In this document: in pieces, positions 33,982 through 45,072 of the stretch
Layout of the letters: each line of letters starts with the position of its first letter
How positions within the stretch are numbered: the first letter of the stretch is position 1
Source of the DNA: Phlebopus portentosus
Lineage: Eukaryota > Basidiomycota > Agaricomycetes > Boletales > Boletinellaceae
Assembly: GCA_037892935.1 (NCBI GenBank)
Contig: JAYXKI010000005.1
Coordinates: 2,480,001 to 2,544,000 of the forward strand
Reading direction: 5' to 3'
DNA: 64,000 nucleotides
Notes under the pieces: generated by a model
Told to the model about the DNA's origin: nothing
Database searches by the model: none
What the model saw: only the letters and a program-made list of their open reading frames with translations
Program-made: the position numbers and the translations under genes

Positions 33982-35930
33982 CTATGAGCTAGATTGAATC
34001 ATAGTGCAGTCTTGTTCTGCATAGCGAAGAATCCGATTAATGAGCCCGATTGTCACGTCTAAATTGTCCGCATTGGCTATCTCCTGCAGCTCTTCTTTGG
34101 TGATGTGTTGAATATCATTGAGTCGAAGGTAGCCTCTCTTTTCAAATGATTCGCAAAATGTATGATATGGAGGACATAGTTCCTTGCCCCTTTCGATGTC
34201 ATAATGGAGAGACTCAAGCCAGTTGCCAACTAGTGGCCAATCTCTAGGTCTTCTCCTAGCTGCATTATTATGCACAGCTGGTCCCATGAATGGAAGCTGC
34301 ATAGGGGTCAGTGGCAGCATCATGAATGGGTAAATGGGTGGCATCGTGGATGGGAATTGCATTGAGGACAGTGCTTGTTGGATTATTGCCAGGTGTATGA
34401 AACCCAAGAATTATATATTTGGTGGGTGCTGTGCTGCAACTGCAGATGGCTCTGCAGGTGTTGTTTGTATACCAAGGGTGGCGGGTTGGGTTAGCAGCTG
34501 TCCTGCTTCAGATGGACTAAATGCAGGAGCAGATGATGATTTCGGGATCCTCTCGTTAGCAGCTCTGGCTGAGTATGAATCTAGAGGCTTTTGATCTAGA
34601 AGTTTAAGCACCTCAGGTGGAGCATTGTAAGTTACACCAGGGGCATTCCAGTACTAGATTGAGAAGCATATATGTGAAAAGCACACAGCATATTGGCAAC
34701 CCACTCACAAGTAGTCTTGCATGTTCTTCAATATCCCAATAGGTGTATGTAATATGGTTGCATGCACCTGGTAATCTTGCACACAAATGTCCGTGCTCAT
34801 CACATTTGAAACTTGCTTCCAATTTGGCCGCAATTTTGGCCATAGACTCCTTGTAGGTGTCCTGAGCATTATTGAGCTGTGTGGGCACTAATTTTGTTGC
34901 TATTGCCTGTTTTCCTTTCTTCTTCGTTGCATTTGTGTCCTGTAAAGATCGGTCCAGTCAAATGAGATAATTGAGATTTTATGTAGACAAACATCAAACC
35001 CAGGAAGATTTCTGACAATGATTTTGGGATCGGGTGCATTTGTCTTCTTTTTGTTCTGTTCCTTCCAGTGCTTGCATACTTTATTGAAAATTTTGTTCAA
35101 AGCTGCTTGGGTATCAAGATACTCCAGAAGATACTTGTTTGGGCCTTCTTTCTACACCATGGACCTTCAACGCCTAAGTGGGAAATGGTGCAGGAACCTT
35201 GTGTCAGATCTGTGATTTCAGATATGACCTCATGCAGGAACATGTCAGAACTTAGAAGCAGCTCCCGTCTGCCAACCCTATTGGAAACTAAGACTTTTAC
35301 AGTAATAGTGTCATGTTTGCTCTTCCGTACAGCCAGAGTTGAAGTAACAGGGTCTTTCCTCCTTGCGGGAGTCGAAGTGATAGGGTCAAGGAGACCCCGA
35401 GCCATGGCCATTCCAAATGAAATGCTGTCATTATTTGCTTTGATAGATGATAAGCCTTCCTTTCATCATTGGACGGTGGCTAACAGCCCTCACCTTCAAC
35501 ATTATTTCCTTGCTCGCATTCTAGTATGGAGAAGTCCGGTTCTTCCCTATACCTGTGTTGTTTCATCCAGGCCAGTTTCATTTGTGACTTGCACCATGTC
35601 ATTGACAGATACATCTCCATCCGGCTGGTAGTCATCATCGGAGTTATCATCATCATCCGAATCAATAGTATCATCAGAACTGCGCAACTGAGGAGAGGTG
35701 TCAGTACAATTAATTAGACACCACCCACACTAGGAATACACCTTTTTTGATGGGCCTTTCCCCTTTTTCTTGCGAGGGCTCTTCTGTGGCATTTCTGGAG
35801 TTGCTGGTGCTTTATCATTTTTGCGTGGTCGCCCAGGACCCCTCCTGACTTTTGGCTCATTCTTAAGGGCCTCAGTGTCCTGGGCTGCCTTGGCCTTTTC
35901 AGTGAGCTTTTTGCTGCGAGAAGGAGGCAT
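33982..35930 (-). CDS. Cargo gene 1 of composite B: AT-hook and SAM-like protein
   Basis: The gene starts at MPPSRSKKLTEKAKAAQD (35930). Exon 1 (35742-35930) has a GRP-type AT-hook, RRGPGRPRKND, in a lysine-rich context, suggesting DNA binding in the nucleus. A 54 nt intron leads to exon 2 (35553-35687), which is acidic (DSDDDDNSDDD). Later exons read ITVKVLVSN, a tryptophan/lysine segment, KYLLEYLDTQAALNKIFNKV, and a possible metal-binding or disulfide segment SFKCDEHGHLCARLPGAC. A low-complexity Pro/Ser stretch follows. The C-terminus is a SAM-like helical domain (WPLVGNWLESLHYD, GYLRLNDIQHITKEELQEIA). It ends just inside the B1 arm. One exon junction near 35150 needs a frame change, so the copy may be slightly damaged. 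The function is unknown; I recall similar Agaricomycete hypothetical proteins but ran no search. Confidence 0.65.
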
Positions 35931-36362
35931 TGTTGATGGTACGAAGGAAACAACCTGAGCCTGAGAAAAAAATGCAAAATGTGATTTTTGCTTTGCAGTT
36001 TAGTTCAACACTGCCCGCGATCTGCCCCCATGTATGGCAGACAAGTCTACTGGTTCATATTATAGAGCTCTGTGGTGTGCCGTTCAGGACCCACTCTTTC
36101 AAAGGCCAAAGGACCCCGTATAGAGTTCTTTTATTCGCTCAATTTTGACCGCTTGAAACTCAACTTTCCCTATTACCTTTTGATTTTTGAGCGGCATCTA
36201 AAAGAATTCTAGTAATGTTCAAGTGCCACATGAGGGAGACATCGGAGATGATACTGCTTCTCATGCACTATATATATTCTCTGAGCGGGAAGAGAAGTGC
36301 TTTCAACTACCTCCGATCGCTTCTAACTCCCACCACATTCCCATTATATGAGATAGGTGAGC

Positions 36363-38055
36363 GATGCCACCCAAAGTCCCCATCCCCATCAGTCCTCCCA
36401 CTTCCCTCTCCTCCATCCCTGAGGTTTTCGATATCTGATCTTATAATTTTTGTTAAAATGTTGCAGGAGCAATACACTCTTCACCTGCCTTCTAGGGAAA
36501 CTCAGACGTACAACATGTCAGACATTTGTTCGGATTGTATGTCGCTGTCTGCTGTATTGTTTTGACCATCACTCTGATGACTCTTTCTGCAGCGGATGAT
36601 GGACAAGAATTGTTCAATGTTGTTGACACGATAATGCGTGATGGGTCACAAATGGTTTCATTTCCCCTTACCCTGCAGTGGCGCATTGCAGGCTATGCAA
36701 ATAATATGTTTAAGGTGGCAAAAAAGAGGAAAGAGGAAACTTCTAGTCTGCGAGAGGTGATTTTGTGGTTGGAGAGCGACTTGCACGCTGGGTTTTGGGA
36801 CCAAGCAGCCAACGTGTGAGCTGTAGAAAATTGTGTCAAGGACAAATTGAAGGGTGAATTTGCACACCGAGTTGCAGGACCAAGAGGTCAAGTTTGATGC
36901 CAAGTTGGAGGCCAACCTGCGAGATTTACAGGACAATGTGCAAGTGGTGGAATATTGTGTGCATGCCGTGGAAAGATACCTGATGTACAAGGTATGAGAA
37001 TATTTTCCTTTTCGAGGAAAAATACTTATGCTATTTATAGTCTGCTCCCGATTATCATGTGATGATTCAAAGACAAATAATCGACAGGGGACAAGAATAT
37101 TTTGTGATCGGAATGTACTTCTTTTTGGAAAGTTTCTTCATCGCCTTTTGCAGTGCAGTGATGAGCCACTCTAGATGCATATTTTGAAAATGTGCTTTGG
37201 CGCTCCACTTGGTGTGATTCAAGAGTTCCAAAGGAATTGGAGACGTGCAAGGTTGCCTTCTGGAGGTACTTCCTCTGTCTCAGTGACTACATCAGCCAGA
37301 ACCAAAGGCGAGTCACAGCCCGACTCAGCGGGTGACTCAGCATTGTCGGTTGCATCACATCCCATCTCAGCATTTTTGGTTGCATCATTCCTATCTGAGT
37401 CTGAGAAACTCAGTGTGGCAGAGATGTACAGGACAAAGACTACTTCCTTCCATACATCTCTGAAAAGATGCCATATGTCCATGCTACCGACTAGACAGTC
37501 TGGTGGGGAAAAATTGTGTTCGGTGATACAATCAAGTTTTAGAGCATCGATTGGTTAGGCAATACAAAAGTAGAGGAAGTTAAGGGGTTGAAGCCGGATG
37601 CAGTCTCGTCATGGAAGTACACCATGGACCGTTTTCTTGCTATCATGCGTGGGGAGAACGGGAATGTCGAAAGCAAAGATCCCTCGCCCAACACTGTATT
37701 CGACACTAAGGTATTCCGTGATGCAGCCAGTTCTATCTGTGCTTCCCTCAAAGACCAACTGAAAGAAGAGGAGAAAACCAAGGTCTTTTTACTTCACATC
37801 CATTTTGCACACAGGATGCTTGAGGATTCGGTGGTTGCATTTGAAATCCTCACCAAGTCGAACATTCTGCAAGAGTACGGAAGTGAAGCTGTTCATTCCA
37901 TCGAACTTCCACTCAAATTAGATGAGGACAGGGACACTGCCTGGACTCAAGCTATAAGTGAAATGGCTGGAGCTGACATCATCCCAGACATTACGACAAA
38001 GCAGAAAGGATTGATGAGAATTTTCGAGCTCATGAAGGCCGAAAATTTGTGCTGA
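36363..38055 (+). pseudogene. Cargo gene 2 of composite B: coiled-coil protein
   Basis: The gene is divergent from gene 1, with about 430 bp between starts that should hold both promoters. It begins MPPKVPIPISPPTSLSSIPE, followed by a 44 nt intron, a short exon with THLPS-like sequence, and an intron ending TCTGCAG before SDDGQELFNVVDTIM. It then reads FPLTLQWRIAGYANN and a charged coiled coil (KRKEETSSLREVILWLES; ELQDQEVKFDAKLEANLRDL). After further exons come LKPDAVSSWKYTMDRFLAIM and the C-terminal ILTKSNILQEYGSEAVHSIE. Stops and frame changes near 36817-36890 and 37330-37550 indicate damage. The C-terminal motif matches gene 2 of composite A (FFIKKNLIRQFGNNAAHPLE), which defines the family. 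I do not know the function. Confidence 0.6.
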
Positions 38056-38509
38056 ATGGAGTTTGGATGCACGTGGTTGGCCTAAATGGGTTTTGTTTTA
38101 TTTGATGTTCATTCGGTTCATGCACTCACTTGCCTCCCTCATTGTGTCATGTTATATCTCTTCCATTTGTGATCCATTTCAATATGTATGGTGACTTTAC
38201 CTGTTCTTCCTTGTATCACACTATGTGACCAAAGTGATAACTTATGTGTATATGGCAATTATACTATCTGTATGAGCTCAAGAGTAGGATCAACAATACT
38301 ACAACAGCTCATTTTGCCCCATGTCTTCTCACATCTTGTATGGTTAACACTGCACTTCAGAAGTTATCAACCATTTGCTATGTGGAACAAGACTGATTCA
38401 ATCTAGCTCATAGATGAACATAGTTGCTTATCTACATAAACCACATTCATCTATAGTCGTGGTAATAGCATAGAATGTAAATCAGTTATCCCTCCCAATT
38501 AATCAGAAA

Positions 38510-39715
38510 CTAATGAATGAAGACTACACACCAGCCATATCCGCAGTGTTCATAGAAGGTGCAGCAGTCAGCCACACTGATTGACATAACCTCTCTATAA
38601 AGCCTGGCGTAGACTGCAGCATCACCCCCACCCTCTGGCAGAGGAACGTGCCAAAGTCGGGATTTGAGCAACGAAAACGCCAGCTCGATTGGATTGAAGT
38701 CAGGAGAGTATGCCAGCAAGAACTCAAGCTTCATGCCCCTAGACAGATGCAGCATTATGAATAGCCTGCACACGATGATCCAGCAGGAAGACCATCTCAC
38801 CTAGATTCAATGAGTTGGCGCACGTCATCAGACTTGTGAATAGAGCAATTGTCCATGATAATGACCAAGTTTCTCGCTGTCCAGGGCTGCATGCTGTCCA
38901 GGAGGGTATTAATGAATGCTACAAAGGAGTCTGTATTGAACGAGCCTTCCACAATAATGCATTCAAGCATCCCATCCAGAGAGATGGTGGGAAGAACTGA
39001 ATACCTATGCAAATTGAGTTCTGGCTTGTGTAATTTTAAGAATGTAATGCAGCACACCTTTTTCCCCTAGCAAAGAACTGTTTCCAAGTAGTGTGATGGC
39101 CATGCAAGGCCCACACCTTGTTTTGTAAGAAGGTTCAACAGTCACAGGCACTCTCGTCAACAAATACAAGTTGCTCAGGGGTGTACTGTGAGCCCATCCT
39201 GAGGCGGTATTCGATTTGCACAGTTTCACTTTGTTCCCACACTTTCTTTGTGATCTGGACCTGGTCAGATAGATATGAACATCTCTGCATGCCAAAGAAG
39301 GCTGCACCTTCTTCATTATGAAGCCCGTGTGCTCTAGCGTCCACCATACCATCAAATCCAAGACAAATTTACCAGATGCTCCACCTAACATGTTCTTGAG
39401 TTTGTTAAGAAACAGATCCCTATGGAAGTCAACAGCACTGAGTAGATACTGACAGTGCAATAAGCAGCTCAGCAGGTGACAATACACTCAGAGGCTCACA
39501 TGAACATCTGGATATTCCAGTATCCTTGGCCTTCCTGTCTGCAGAATGTCTCTCTCAATGCTGCCAGTCTCCTGAACCTGCTGGTTGATGTGGAATATTG
39601 TCCGGTGGTTGATGCCCATCAGAGCAGAAAGATGATTTGCACTGAACTCTTTGGTCTCAAACAGATTCTGTATGATCTGTCAGACATCGTTTAAGAGAGC
39701 CTTCCTATGGGCCAT
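38510..39715 (-). pseudogene. DD34E Tc1/mariner-like transposase, right B arm (B2)
   Basis: Five-exon gene with the same intron positions as B1. It keeps the reading frame where B1 is broken: LKNMLGGASGKF instead of a stop, and ELAFSLLKSRL unshifted up to the end HCGYGWCVVFIH. It shares with B1 the TGA after LLND in the helix-turn-helix exon and adds its own TGA after ESACDC in the first catalytic block (an expected Arg CGA). The catalytic residues are otherwise present (FVDES, IIMDNCSIHK, NPIELAFS). B1 and B2 therefore descend from one copy that already had the first stop, or were mutated in parallel. Confidence 0.85.
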
Positions 39716-41090
39716 GGTGGTTATGCCAAAAGTAGAAGGGTGTCACACACTCACATAGTACGACACACATGTCGTAACCACTTCTCCCCTCTTTGGTTTT
39801 TACATCCATGTCTGTCGTGTGTCTTTTGGCTCCTGCACGTGCTGTGGGCAGCTCTGGAGGTGGTTCAAATGGATTATTCCCATAAGTCTGAACAGATTCC
39901 CGGTGGCAATAGAAACAAAATAGAATGATCTCTGGCTAGTGGGAGCCTGGGTGAAGTTACAATGATGCATATGCTCAGGTAGCTTTGACTGGTCCAGATA
40001 CACCTTTTTGTTCATTGCAGATGGGGGCAGCTAAGTGTGTCTACAATAACCATGAGCTGGCTCCTGTGTAGCTCAATCCAAGTGCTTTACTTGCACTATA
40101 TTTGTTGCTGTTCCATAGTCTCTGTGGCCCCCTATTGCTTCATCGGTGTTAGTATGTCTCTTCTTCTATCTCATCTCTCTGCTATGGGTGCTGATGCAGA
40201 CTCCCTGTCCCTGTATATGAGATCACATGAAGATGCGTGGAGCCTGGTAAGCTGTTCCTATCCTTAAAATATCTGACTTTTCCAGGAGCATGGAAGAGCA
40301 TCTCTGTCAGACAAAGGCCTACTTGGTGAATTGAATGCAGAAAGTGGACAACCATAATGGCAATGGTTTACTTGCTGTGGATTCTATTCTGGGAAGAGCA
40401 TGTATGAGGGCCTGAGAGGCCTGTGGAAATAGAAGATCAATTTATAGCTGATGGAATGTGCAGCGATTTGACTTGGAGGCTCTATTAGAGAAAGTTTAAT
40501 TGCAATGACTATGGTGTTCGCACAGGACATAGTGGTACCGTTGGCACTATCACTTGCTTGACCATTGAATGGTGAGTGGATATGATACAGTCGCAAATGC
40601 TAAGGTATGTGCTACTTACCTGGCTTGCTGCTTCTTACCTCTTAGTTCATAGTGGCGTAGCTGAGATAAGGTCAGATGTATGGGATGACCCACTGTGGTG
40701 GCAATGGGAAAGGAAAGAGAAGTAGGTCAAAGCGCAGCCAGGTGTCTGTGATCGTGAGCGGAATTGACAATAGGTCTATCAGATTTGTTGTCTGACTGCA
40801 TCTCTGGACTGTGTCGATCCCGTACTGTCACCTGTGGCAGTATAGCATTCACTGCCCCTCGTTCTGCTTATGCATACTAGATATGTTATCTGGCTGTGGC
40901 AGAGAAGCATTGTGATAATCCAGATGTGACAGAAAGGTGTGGAAATCGATGCAGGTAGGAGTGAGCCACAGTCTCTTGTAGATTGCATAAATAGAAGCAC
41001 CACATTGAGCATATGGAATGAATACCATAATGATTTCTTCAGATACAAGCAAGTTTGAAATTTGTTGCCTTTGAATGACAGTTCCTGAGA

Positions 41091-41429
41091 ATGCTGCAGA
41101 GACAAAAGACACTTGCACTGTTGCACAAATACTATACAGAACAGATCGAAAGCTTACCAGAGTATTGCAAGGTATATAGACCTAATTTACAGATCAAGAG
41201 AAAAACTATGATGGCTTGTGTGAAGAGGAATAATTTTTTGAACAGTCCAGATGACCCGCTGGAACAAGGGTTGATGAAATTGTCTGATGTTTTCTACACA
41301 AACACTGGACGAAACGACGCAAAACTTCATCAGAGCAGTGCCATGTATATAGACTTAATTTATGGACCAGAAGAAAAAATTATTATGGCTTGTATAAGGA
41401 GGAATAATTTTGCGAGCAGTCCAGAATAA
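41091..41429 (+). CDS. Small protein with two internal repeats, right arm copy
   Basis: This is the mirror copy of the 29781-30161 frame, 112 residues here because one base change ends it at SSPE, short of the SSPDNSLEQG block. The two half-repeats are conserved (IKRKTMMACVKRNNFLNSPD). It is unrecognised and, as for the left copy, may not be a gene. Confidence 0.35.
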   Translation: MLQRQKTLALLHKYYTEQIESLPEYCKVYRPNLQIKRKTMMACVKRNNFLNSPDDPLEQGLMKLSDVFYTNTGRNDAKLHQSSAMYIDLIYGPEEKIIMACIRRNNFASSPE

Positions 41430-41673
41430 TCCTTTGGAGCAAGGCTCAGTGAAGTTGTTTATTTTGTTCTGACACACACAGACAACAAATTATAAATATT
41501 TCTACATACATCTACATGCACAAGCTAGTGCTTTTTTTCGAGTGCTAACTGGTCATGAAACATACAGAATTGACAGAGAAAAGCATCATTTACTTGAGTT
41601 TTTGCTGTTTTGGCTCAGACACATCAGAGCACGTGAGATGTGGGGTGTGATAACACTTATGAAAAAGGCAGTA

Positions 41674-41840
41674 ATGAGAGAACAGCTCAGTAGCAGCTAT
41701 AATTATTAATAAAAGTGATCTAGTATTTAAAGCTATGTTTAGACTGGATAGGCAATGGACTATAAATGTTAGAGTAAACTAATTGGAGGAGACTAGAAGC
41801 TCTATAAGATGCAAGTTTGGAGACATTAGATCTGTGCTAA
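41674..41840 (-). pseudogene. C3 antisense copia segment, last part
   Basis: After composite B the DNA resumes the antisense integrase region of copia, equivalent to C1 15140 down to about 14990, and ends at about 41840. Together with 27786-28401 and 29488-29581 it reconstitutes a continuous antisense stretch, which proves that F3 and composite B are insertions. Confidence 0.85.
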
Positions 41841-41929
41841 TGATATTTGATATTCAGATATTTTTATACATGTCCTCATTTAGGATATTTAGAGTATCAT
41901 CAAAGTAGACATCTTTAAAGTTTATCATA

Positions 41930-44027
41930 CAGCTAATTGCAAAATTGTTGGCAATTTGGAAAATCACGTGTATTTTTGACGCATAGTGCATCCTGGATGA
42001 GCAAAAAAAAAAAAAATAGCAAATATCTCAGTCAATACAGTACATAAAAATCTGATATAACCATGTAAAAAACCTGCTCAAAAATGCGCTCCAGTACATA
42101 TAAAAATGTCTGGGTTTTGTTGAGTATGTACTTCACTACTAAAAAGATAGCATCATAGTGCTAAATCCTTGTCATGCCCTCCATTCAGTGTAAAAATCAT
42201 AGCTTGCCCAATGTCATCCGGAAAAATCTGATTCAAGTTTGATAAATCAGGCCAGCCCAGTGGGCACCTGTACGCAACTCCTCGAGGCTCCCTGACATGA
42301 TTGTGGTAGTGAAACTGGGTAGTTTGTTGTCACTCCTGCTCACAGAACTCTCCCCTACTTCACTGCATCTGTCATAACTCATGCATTCGGACACTAAAAA
42401 ATCTGATTGTTTCTGCTAAAAAGACAGCAGCATAGGTGCTTTCTGCCAAGACAGTAGCTGAGCTGAGTTAGGCTTGGGTGTGGCTAATTACATGTACTAT
42501 CTACTAATCAGACTTGAAACTACTTTGGTGACTATCCTTTACTGAAATGTCACTCAAAATCATATCTGGGTGAGAGCGAACAAGGTCAGCTCAGCCATCA
42601 TGCACTCCTGCTACAACTAAACTGAGCGTACTCACCAGGGCTGCAGAAACATCTCTCAGAGAAACACGAGTGTACGCACATAATGGTAGTCTTTCGTATA
42701 CAGTATCTCCCTACACAGCAGCTCTCATCACTTGTCCACAGTTCTCTTCTCATCCTCACCAATCCCTCATCACCTACAGGCATGAGGGAGCCCCCAGTTG
42801 CTGGGGACAGACCATTACAAGAGATGAGGTACCACTGCAAAGAGATAGGAGCAGCGACACATGTGAGGATGAAGGGTTAACTCACGTGTCAAGTCGCCAC
42901 TTGATCTCGAGCTATCACCATCTTCACAGTCACCATCTCTACAGCTTATGTTGAGCATTCATTCATGCAACCCCGGTGACGTGGCAGATAGCTGTCCAAC
43001 AATTTACGGGAATGCATCATCACTATGAACAAGAAACTCAGCACCTCTCAGATTGCAGCCTTGACCGACATACCCAAGACAATAGTTTTCCAGATAATAT
43101 GAGAGTTCAAGCGTAACAGGACTGTTGCTGCACATGAACTTGGTTTTTGTAGAAGGCCTCGAGTGCTTGATTATATCCACACTGAGGTATGCACATGTTG
43201 AAACCTGTCCTGGTAGCTGTTGGTTCACACCACGTAGTTCCTTTTCGGGTCACTAAGCAATCTCAATGACCGTTACATCAATGAGTTGAGGCTACTGCTC
43301 CAGGAAAGATGGGAGAAGGAGGCTTTGGATGCAACTATATGCAGGTCCTTGCTGCGTGCTAGTTTCACACTTAAGAAGGTGGCTGTCTCTGTCACTTTGC
43401 TTCCCCACACAGTCCACGCAAACTGAAATTGTCATGGTCTAGTTATTGAAAAGGGCTCTCAAGCGGAATGAAACTCTGCGTGCACAGTACGTCACATGTA
43501 TCGCCTCTCAGTACACAGTGGAACAGCTGGTATTTGTTGATGAGAGTGCTTGCAATCAGCGGGCTTTTCTTCACAACACTGCTTGGGCCCTTGAGGGTTG
43601 CCGTGCATGTCGCAAGCAGTTTTTCAATAGGGGGAAATGGTGATTCTGCCTCTTGTGACACATTACAAGCTTCTGATTCACTCCGTTAGCTTCTCCGTCT
43701 TGCCAGCTATCAGCCTCGATGGGACAATTGACTGCACTATCATACAGGGCGCATTCAATACCAAATTGTTCACGGAATTCATTGCCAGCCTATTGGACAA
43801 AATGCATCCCTTCCTCAGTAATCAATCAGTCATCGTAATAGACAACTGCCCGATACACAAGGCTCCCAAGATTTGGGAGCTCATCGAATCTCGGTCTGTC
43901 TCACTAGCAATGCAAGTCGTAGCATGTACTGACCCCTTTGCTTAGGGGTGTCAAGCTTGAATTTCTTCCTCCTTACTCACCAGACTACAATCCTATTGAA
44001 CTTGCATTCTCTGTAATCAAGTCCAGG
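41930..44027. repeat. Composite A left inverted arm
   Basis: Reverse complement of 56860-58961. The outer 1 kb has no recognisable gene; the transposase occupies the inner half. The match ends inside the transposase just after AFSVIKS. Confidence 0.85.
42980..44027 (+). pseudogene. DD34E Tc1/mariner-like transposase, left A arm
   Basis: The exons are up to 43186, 43238-43378, 43443-43639, 43690-43893 and 43946-44027, with four GT-AG introns of 50-64 nt. The helix-turn-helix reads LSTSQIAALTDIPKTIVFQI, followed by RPRVLDYIHTE. The catalytic part shows FVDESACNQRAFLHNTAWAL, FSVLPAISLDG, VIVIDNCPIHK and FLPPYSPDYNPIELAFSVIK, i.e. D-D-34-E. TAG at 42989 and TGA after FQII disrupt the N-terminus, and the gene is cut after FSVIKSRL, losing the last 40 or so residues that the right-arm copy keeps. 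The family is related to, but distinct from, the B transposases, with the introns at the same positions. Confidence 0.85.
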
Positions 44028-44078
44028 CTTTGTGGAATCTGACGAGTTTATTTTATTTTCTCTTGCAGGCAGGGATCC

Positions 44079-44573
44079 ATGCCTAGTTCTATAAAGTACT
44101 CAACATTTGCCGTTGTCTTTGCTATAAGAACATACCGCTTTGACAAAACGACCAATGAAGATGCTGGCCAAAAGTTGATTTTAACAAAGTCAACACCAAG
44201 TGCATTTGGAATCACTTTTGGCCTTAAACGCTGGTACGTTGACCATCATAGGAGTATGGTAATGCCTCACAGTTTGATAGCCATCGCATTTGATGTACAA
44301 CTGGATAATAGATGCAACCTATCAGTTCTATCTTACATGTGCTTCATGAGAAATCTCGAATGTAAAATTAAGGGACAGCACGCTCCCAATGAAAGACGAT
44401 CAATATTTGTTGTTCTAGTTGACGAGGGGTGCACTTTGTGCAAAATGTATATTAAACTGCAACACGACATAATGATGTGCATCAGAACGCCATCTTGCCA
44501 CGGTTCAAGGAGGTTATCACAATGTTCCATCATGGTACCTCGACTCCAACGAAGGCCTGGGCGTACTTGTTAA
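44079..44573 (+). pseudogene. Fragment of a second cargo gene 1 copy
   Basis: The frame contains FVVLVDEGCTLCKMYIKLQH, which matches VVLVDDGRALCKMNVEPQH of gene 1 at 55830-55910, also at DNA level (GTTGTTCTAGTTGACGA against GTTGTTCTGGTTGACGA). It is preceded by a pyrimidine-rich TTCTCTTGCAG that looks like an intron end. Only the start of the middle domain is recognisable. It lies on the opposite strand from the full gene 1, and relative to its neighbouring transposase both have the same order and direction, so the inverted symmetry of composite A once extended beyond the arms. Confidence 0.6.
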
Positions 44574-45072
44574 AGGATATAGTGCTGATGAACACAATCG
44601 ATGAATGATAGGTGCAATTGTTTGCCTTGCCCCTTTCCTTGCATTGTGCGCTTATTTGTTCTGATAGGAAGTGTTCCAAATGCTCAGGAGACGCTTTTAC
44701 CAGTGTGGCCCATGTAGCTCCAGGGAACCTCAATGCAATGCTCACATTTCATATGTGTGAGTATAAATAGAGATTGTTGCCTGCAGAGCCAGAAACAATC
44801 AAAGAAGCTCTGATTCTCATTTATGAAGCAGCAGTCACTTTTGGTGAGTTCTTTTGAAGAGTATGCTTCTTTTTGATGAAGCATCTGTAAATATCTATTT
44901 GGTCTCACGGCATGACTTTGCTTTCCCATGAGATCAAGTCGATTGATCAATATCGATGTCTGTTCCCCTCTGACCACGACCGACATGTCTGTCGAATGCC
45001 AGGACGGAGATTTATGTGGGTCCTCATCCTCCACTCTCCTTGACATGTTCTGAAATTGTCTTAGACTTATCC
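44574..45072. other. Intergenic stretch upstream of cargo gene 2
   Basis: About 500 bp without a recognisable gene. It should contain the promoter of gene 2 (start at 45073). Confidence 0.4.

Larger units (their letters stand above)
29582..34020. repeat. Composite B left inverted arm
   Basis: The arm is the reverse complement of 38375-41671 apart from point differences and an extra block of about 1.1 kb (31413-32555). Between the small frame at 29781-30161 and the transposase at 32681 lie roughly 1.4 kb of arm sequence in which I recognise no gene. Confidence 0.85.
29582..41671. mobile_element. Composite B: 12.09 kb element with inverted transposase-bearing arms
   Basis: The element splits copia C3 at a TA (29580-29581 and 41672-41673). 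Its ends are CTGCCTTTTTCA and TGAAAAAGGCAG. The left arm (to about 34020) and right arm (from about 38375) are inverted copies over at least 3.2 kb. Each arm contains one DD34E transposase gene and one small repeat-protein frame. Only the outer ends carry the terminal repeat; no second terminal repeat was found at the inner arm ends. This argues that the whole 12 kb, not each arm, is the mobile unit. The central 4.4 kb holds two divergent intron-containing genes. Confidence 0.75.
38375..41671. repeat. Composite B right inverted arm
   Basis: This is the inverted copy of the left arm without the 1.1 kb insertion. It carries transposase B2, the small repeat-protein frame at 41091-41429, and between them about 1.4 kb without a recognisable gene. 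The outer end is TGAAAAAGGCAG before TA. Confidence 0.85.
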
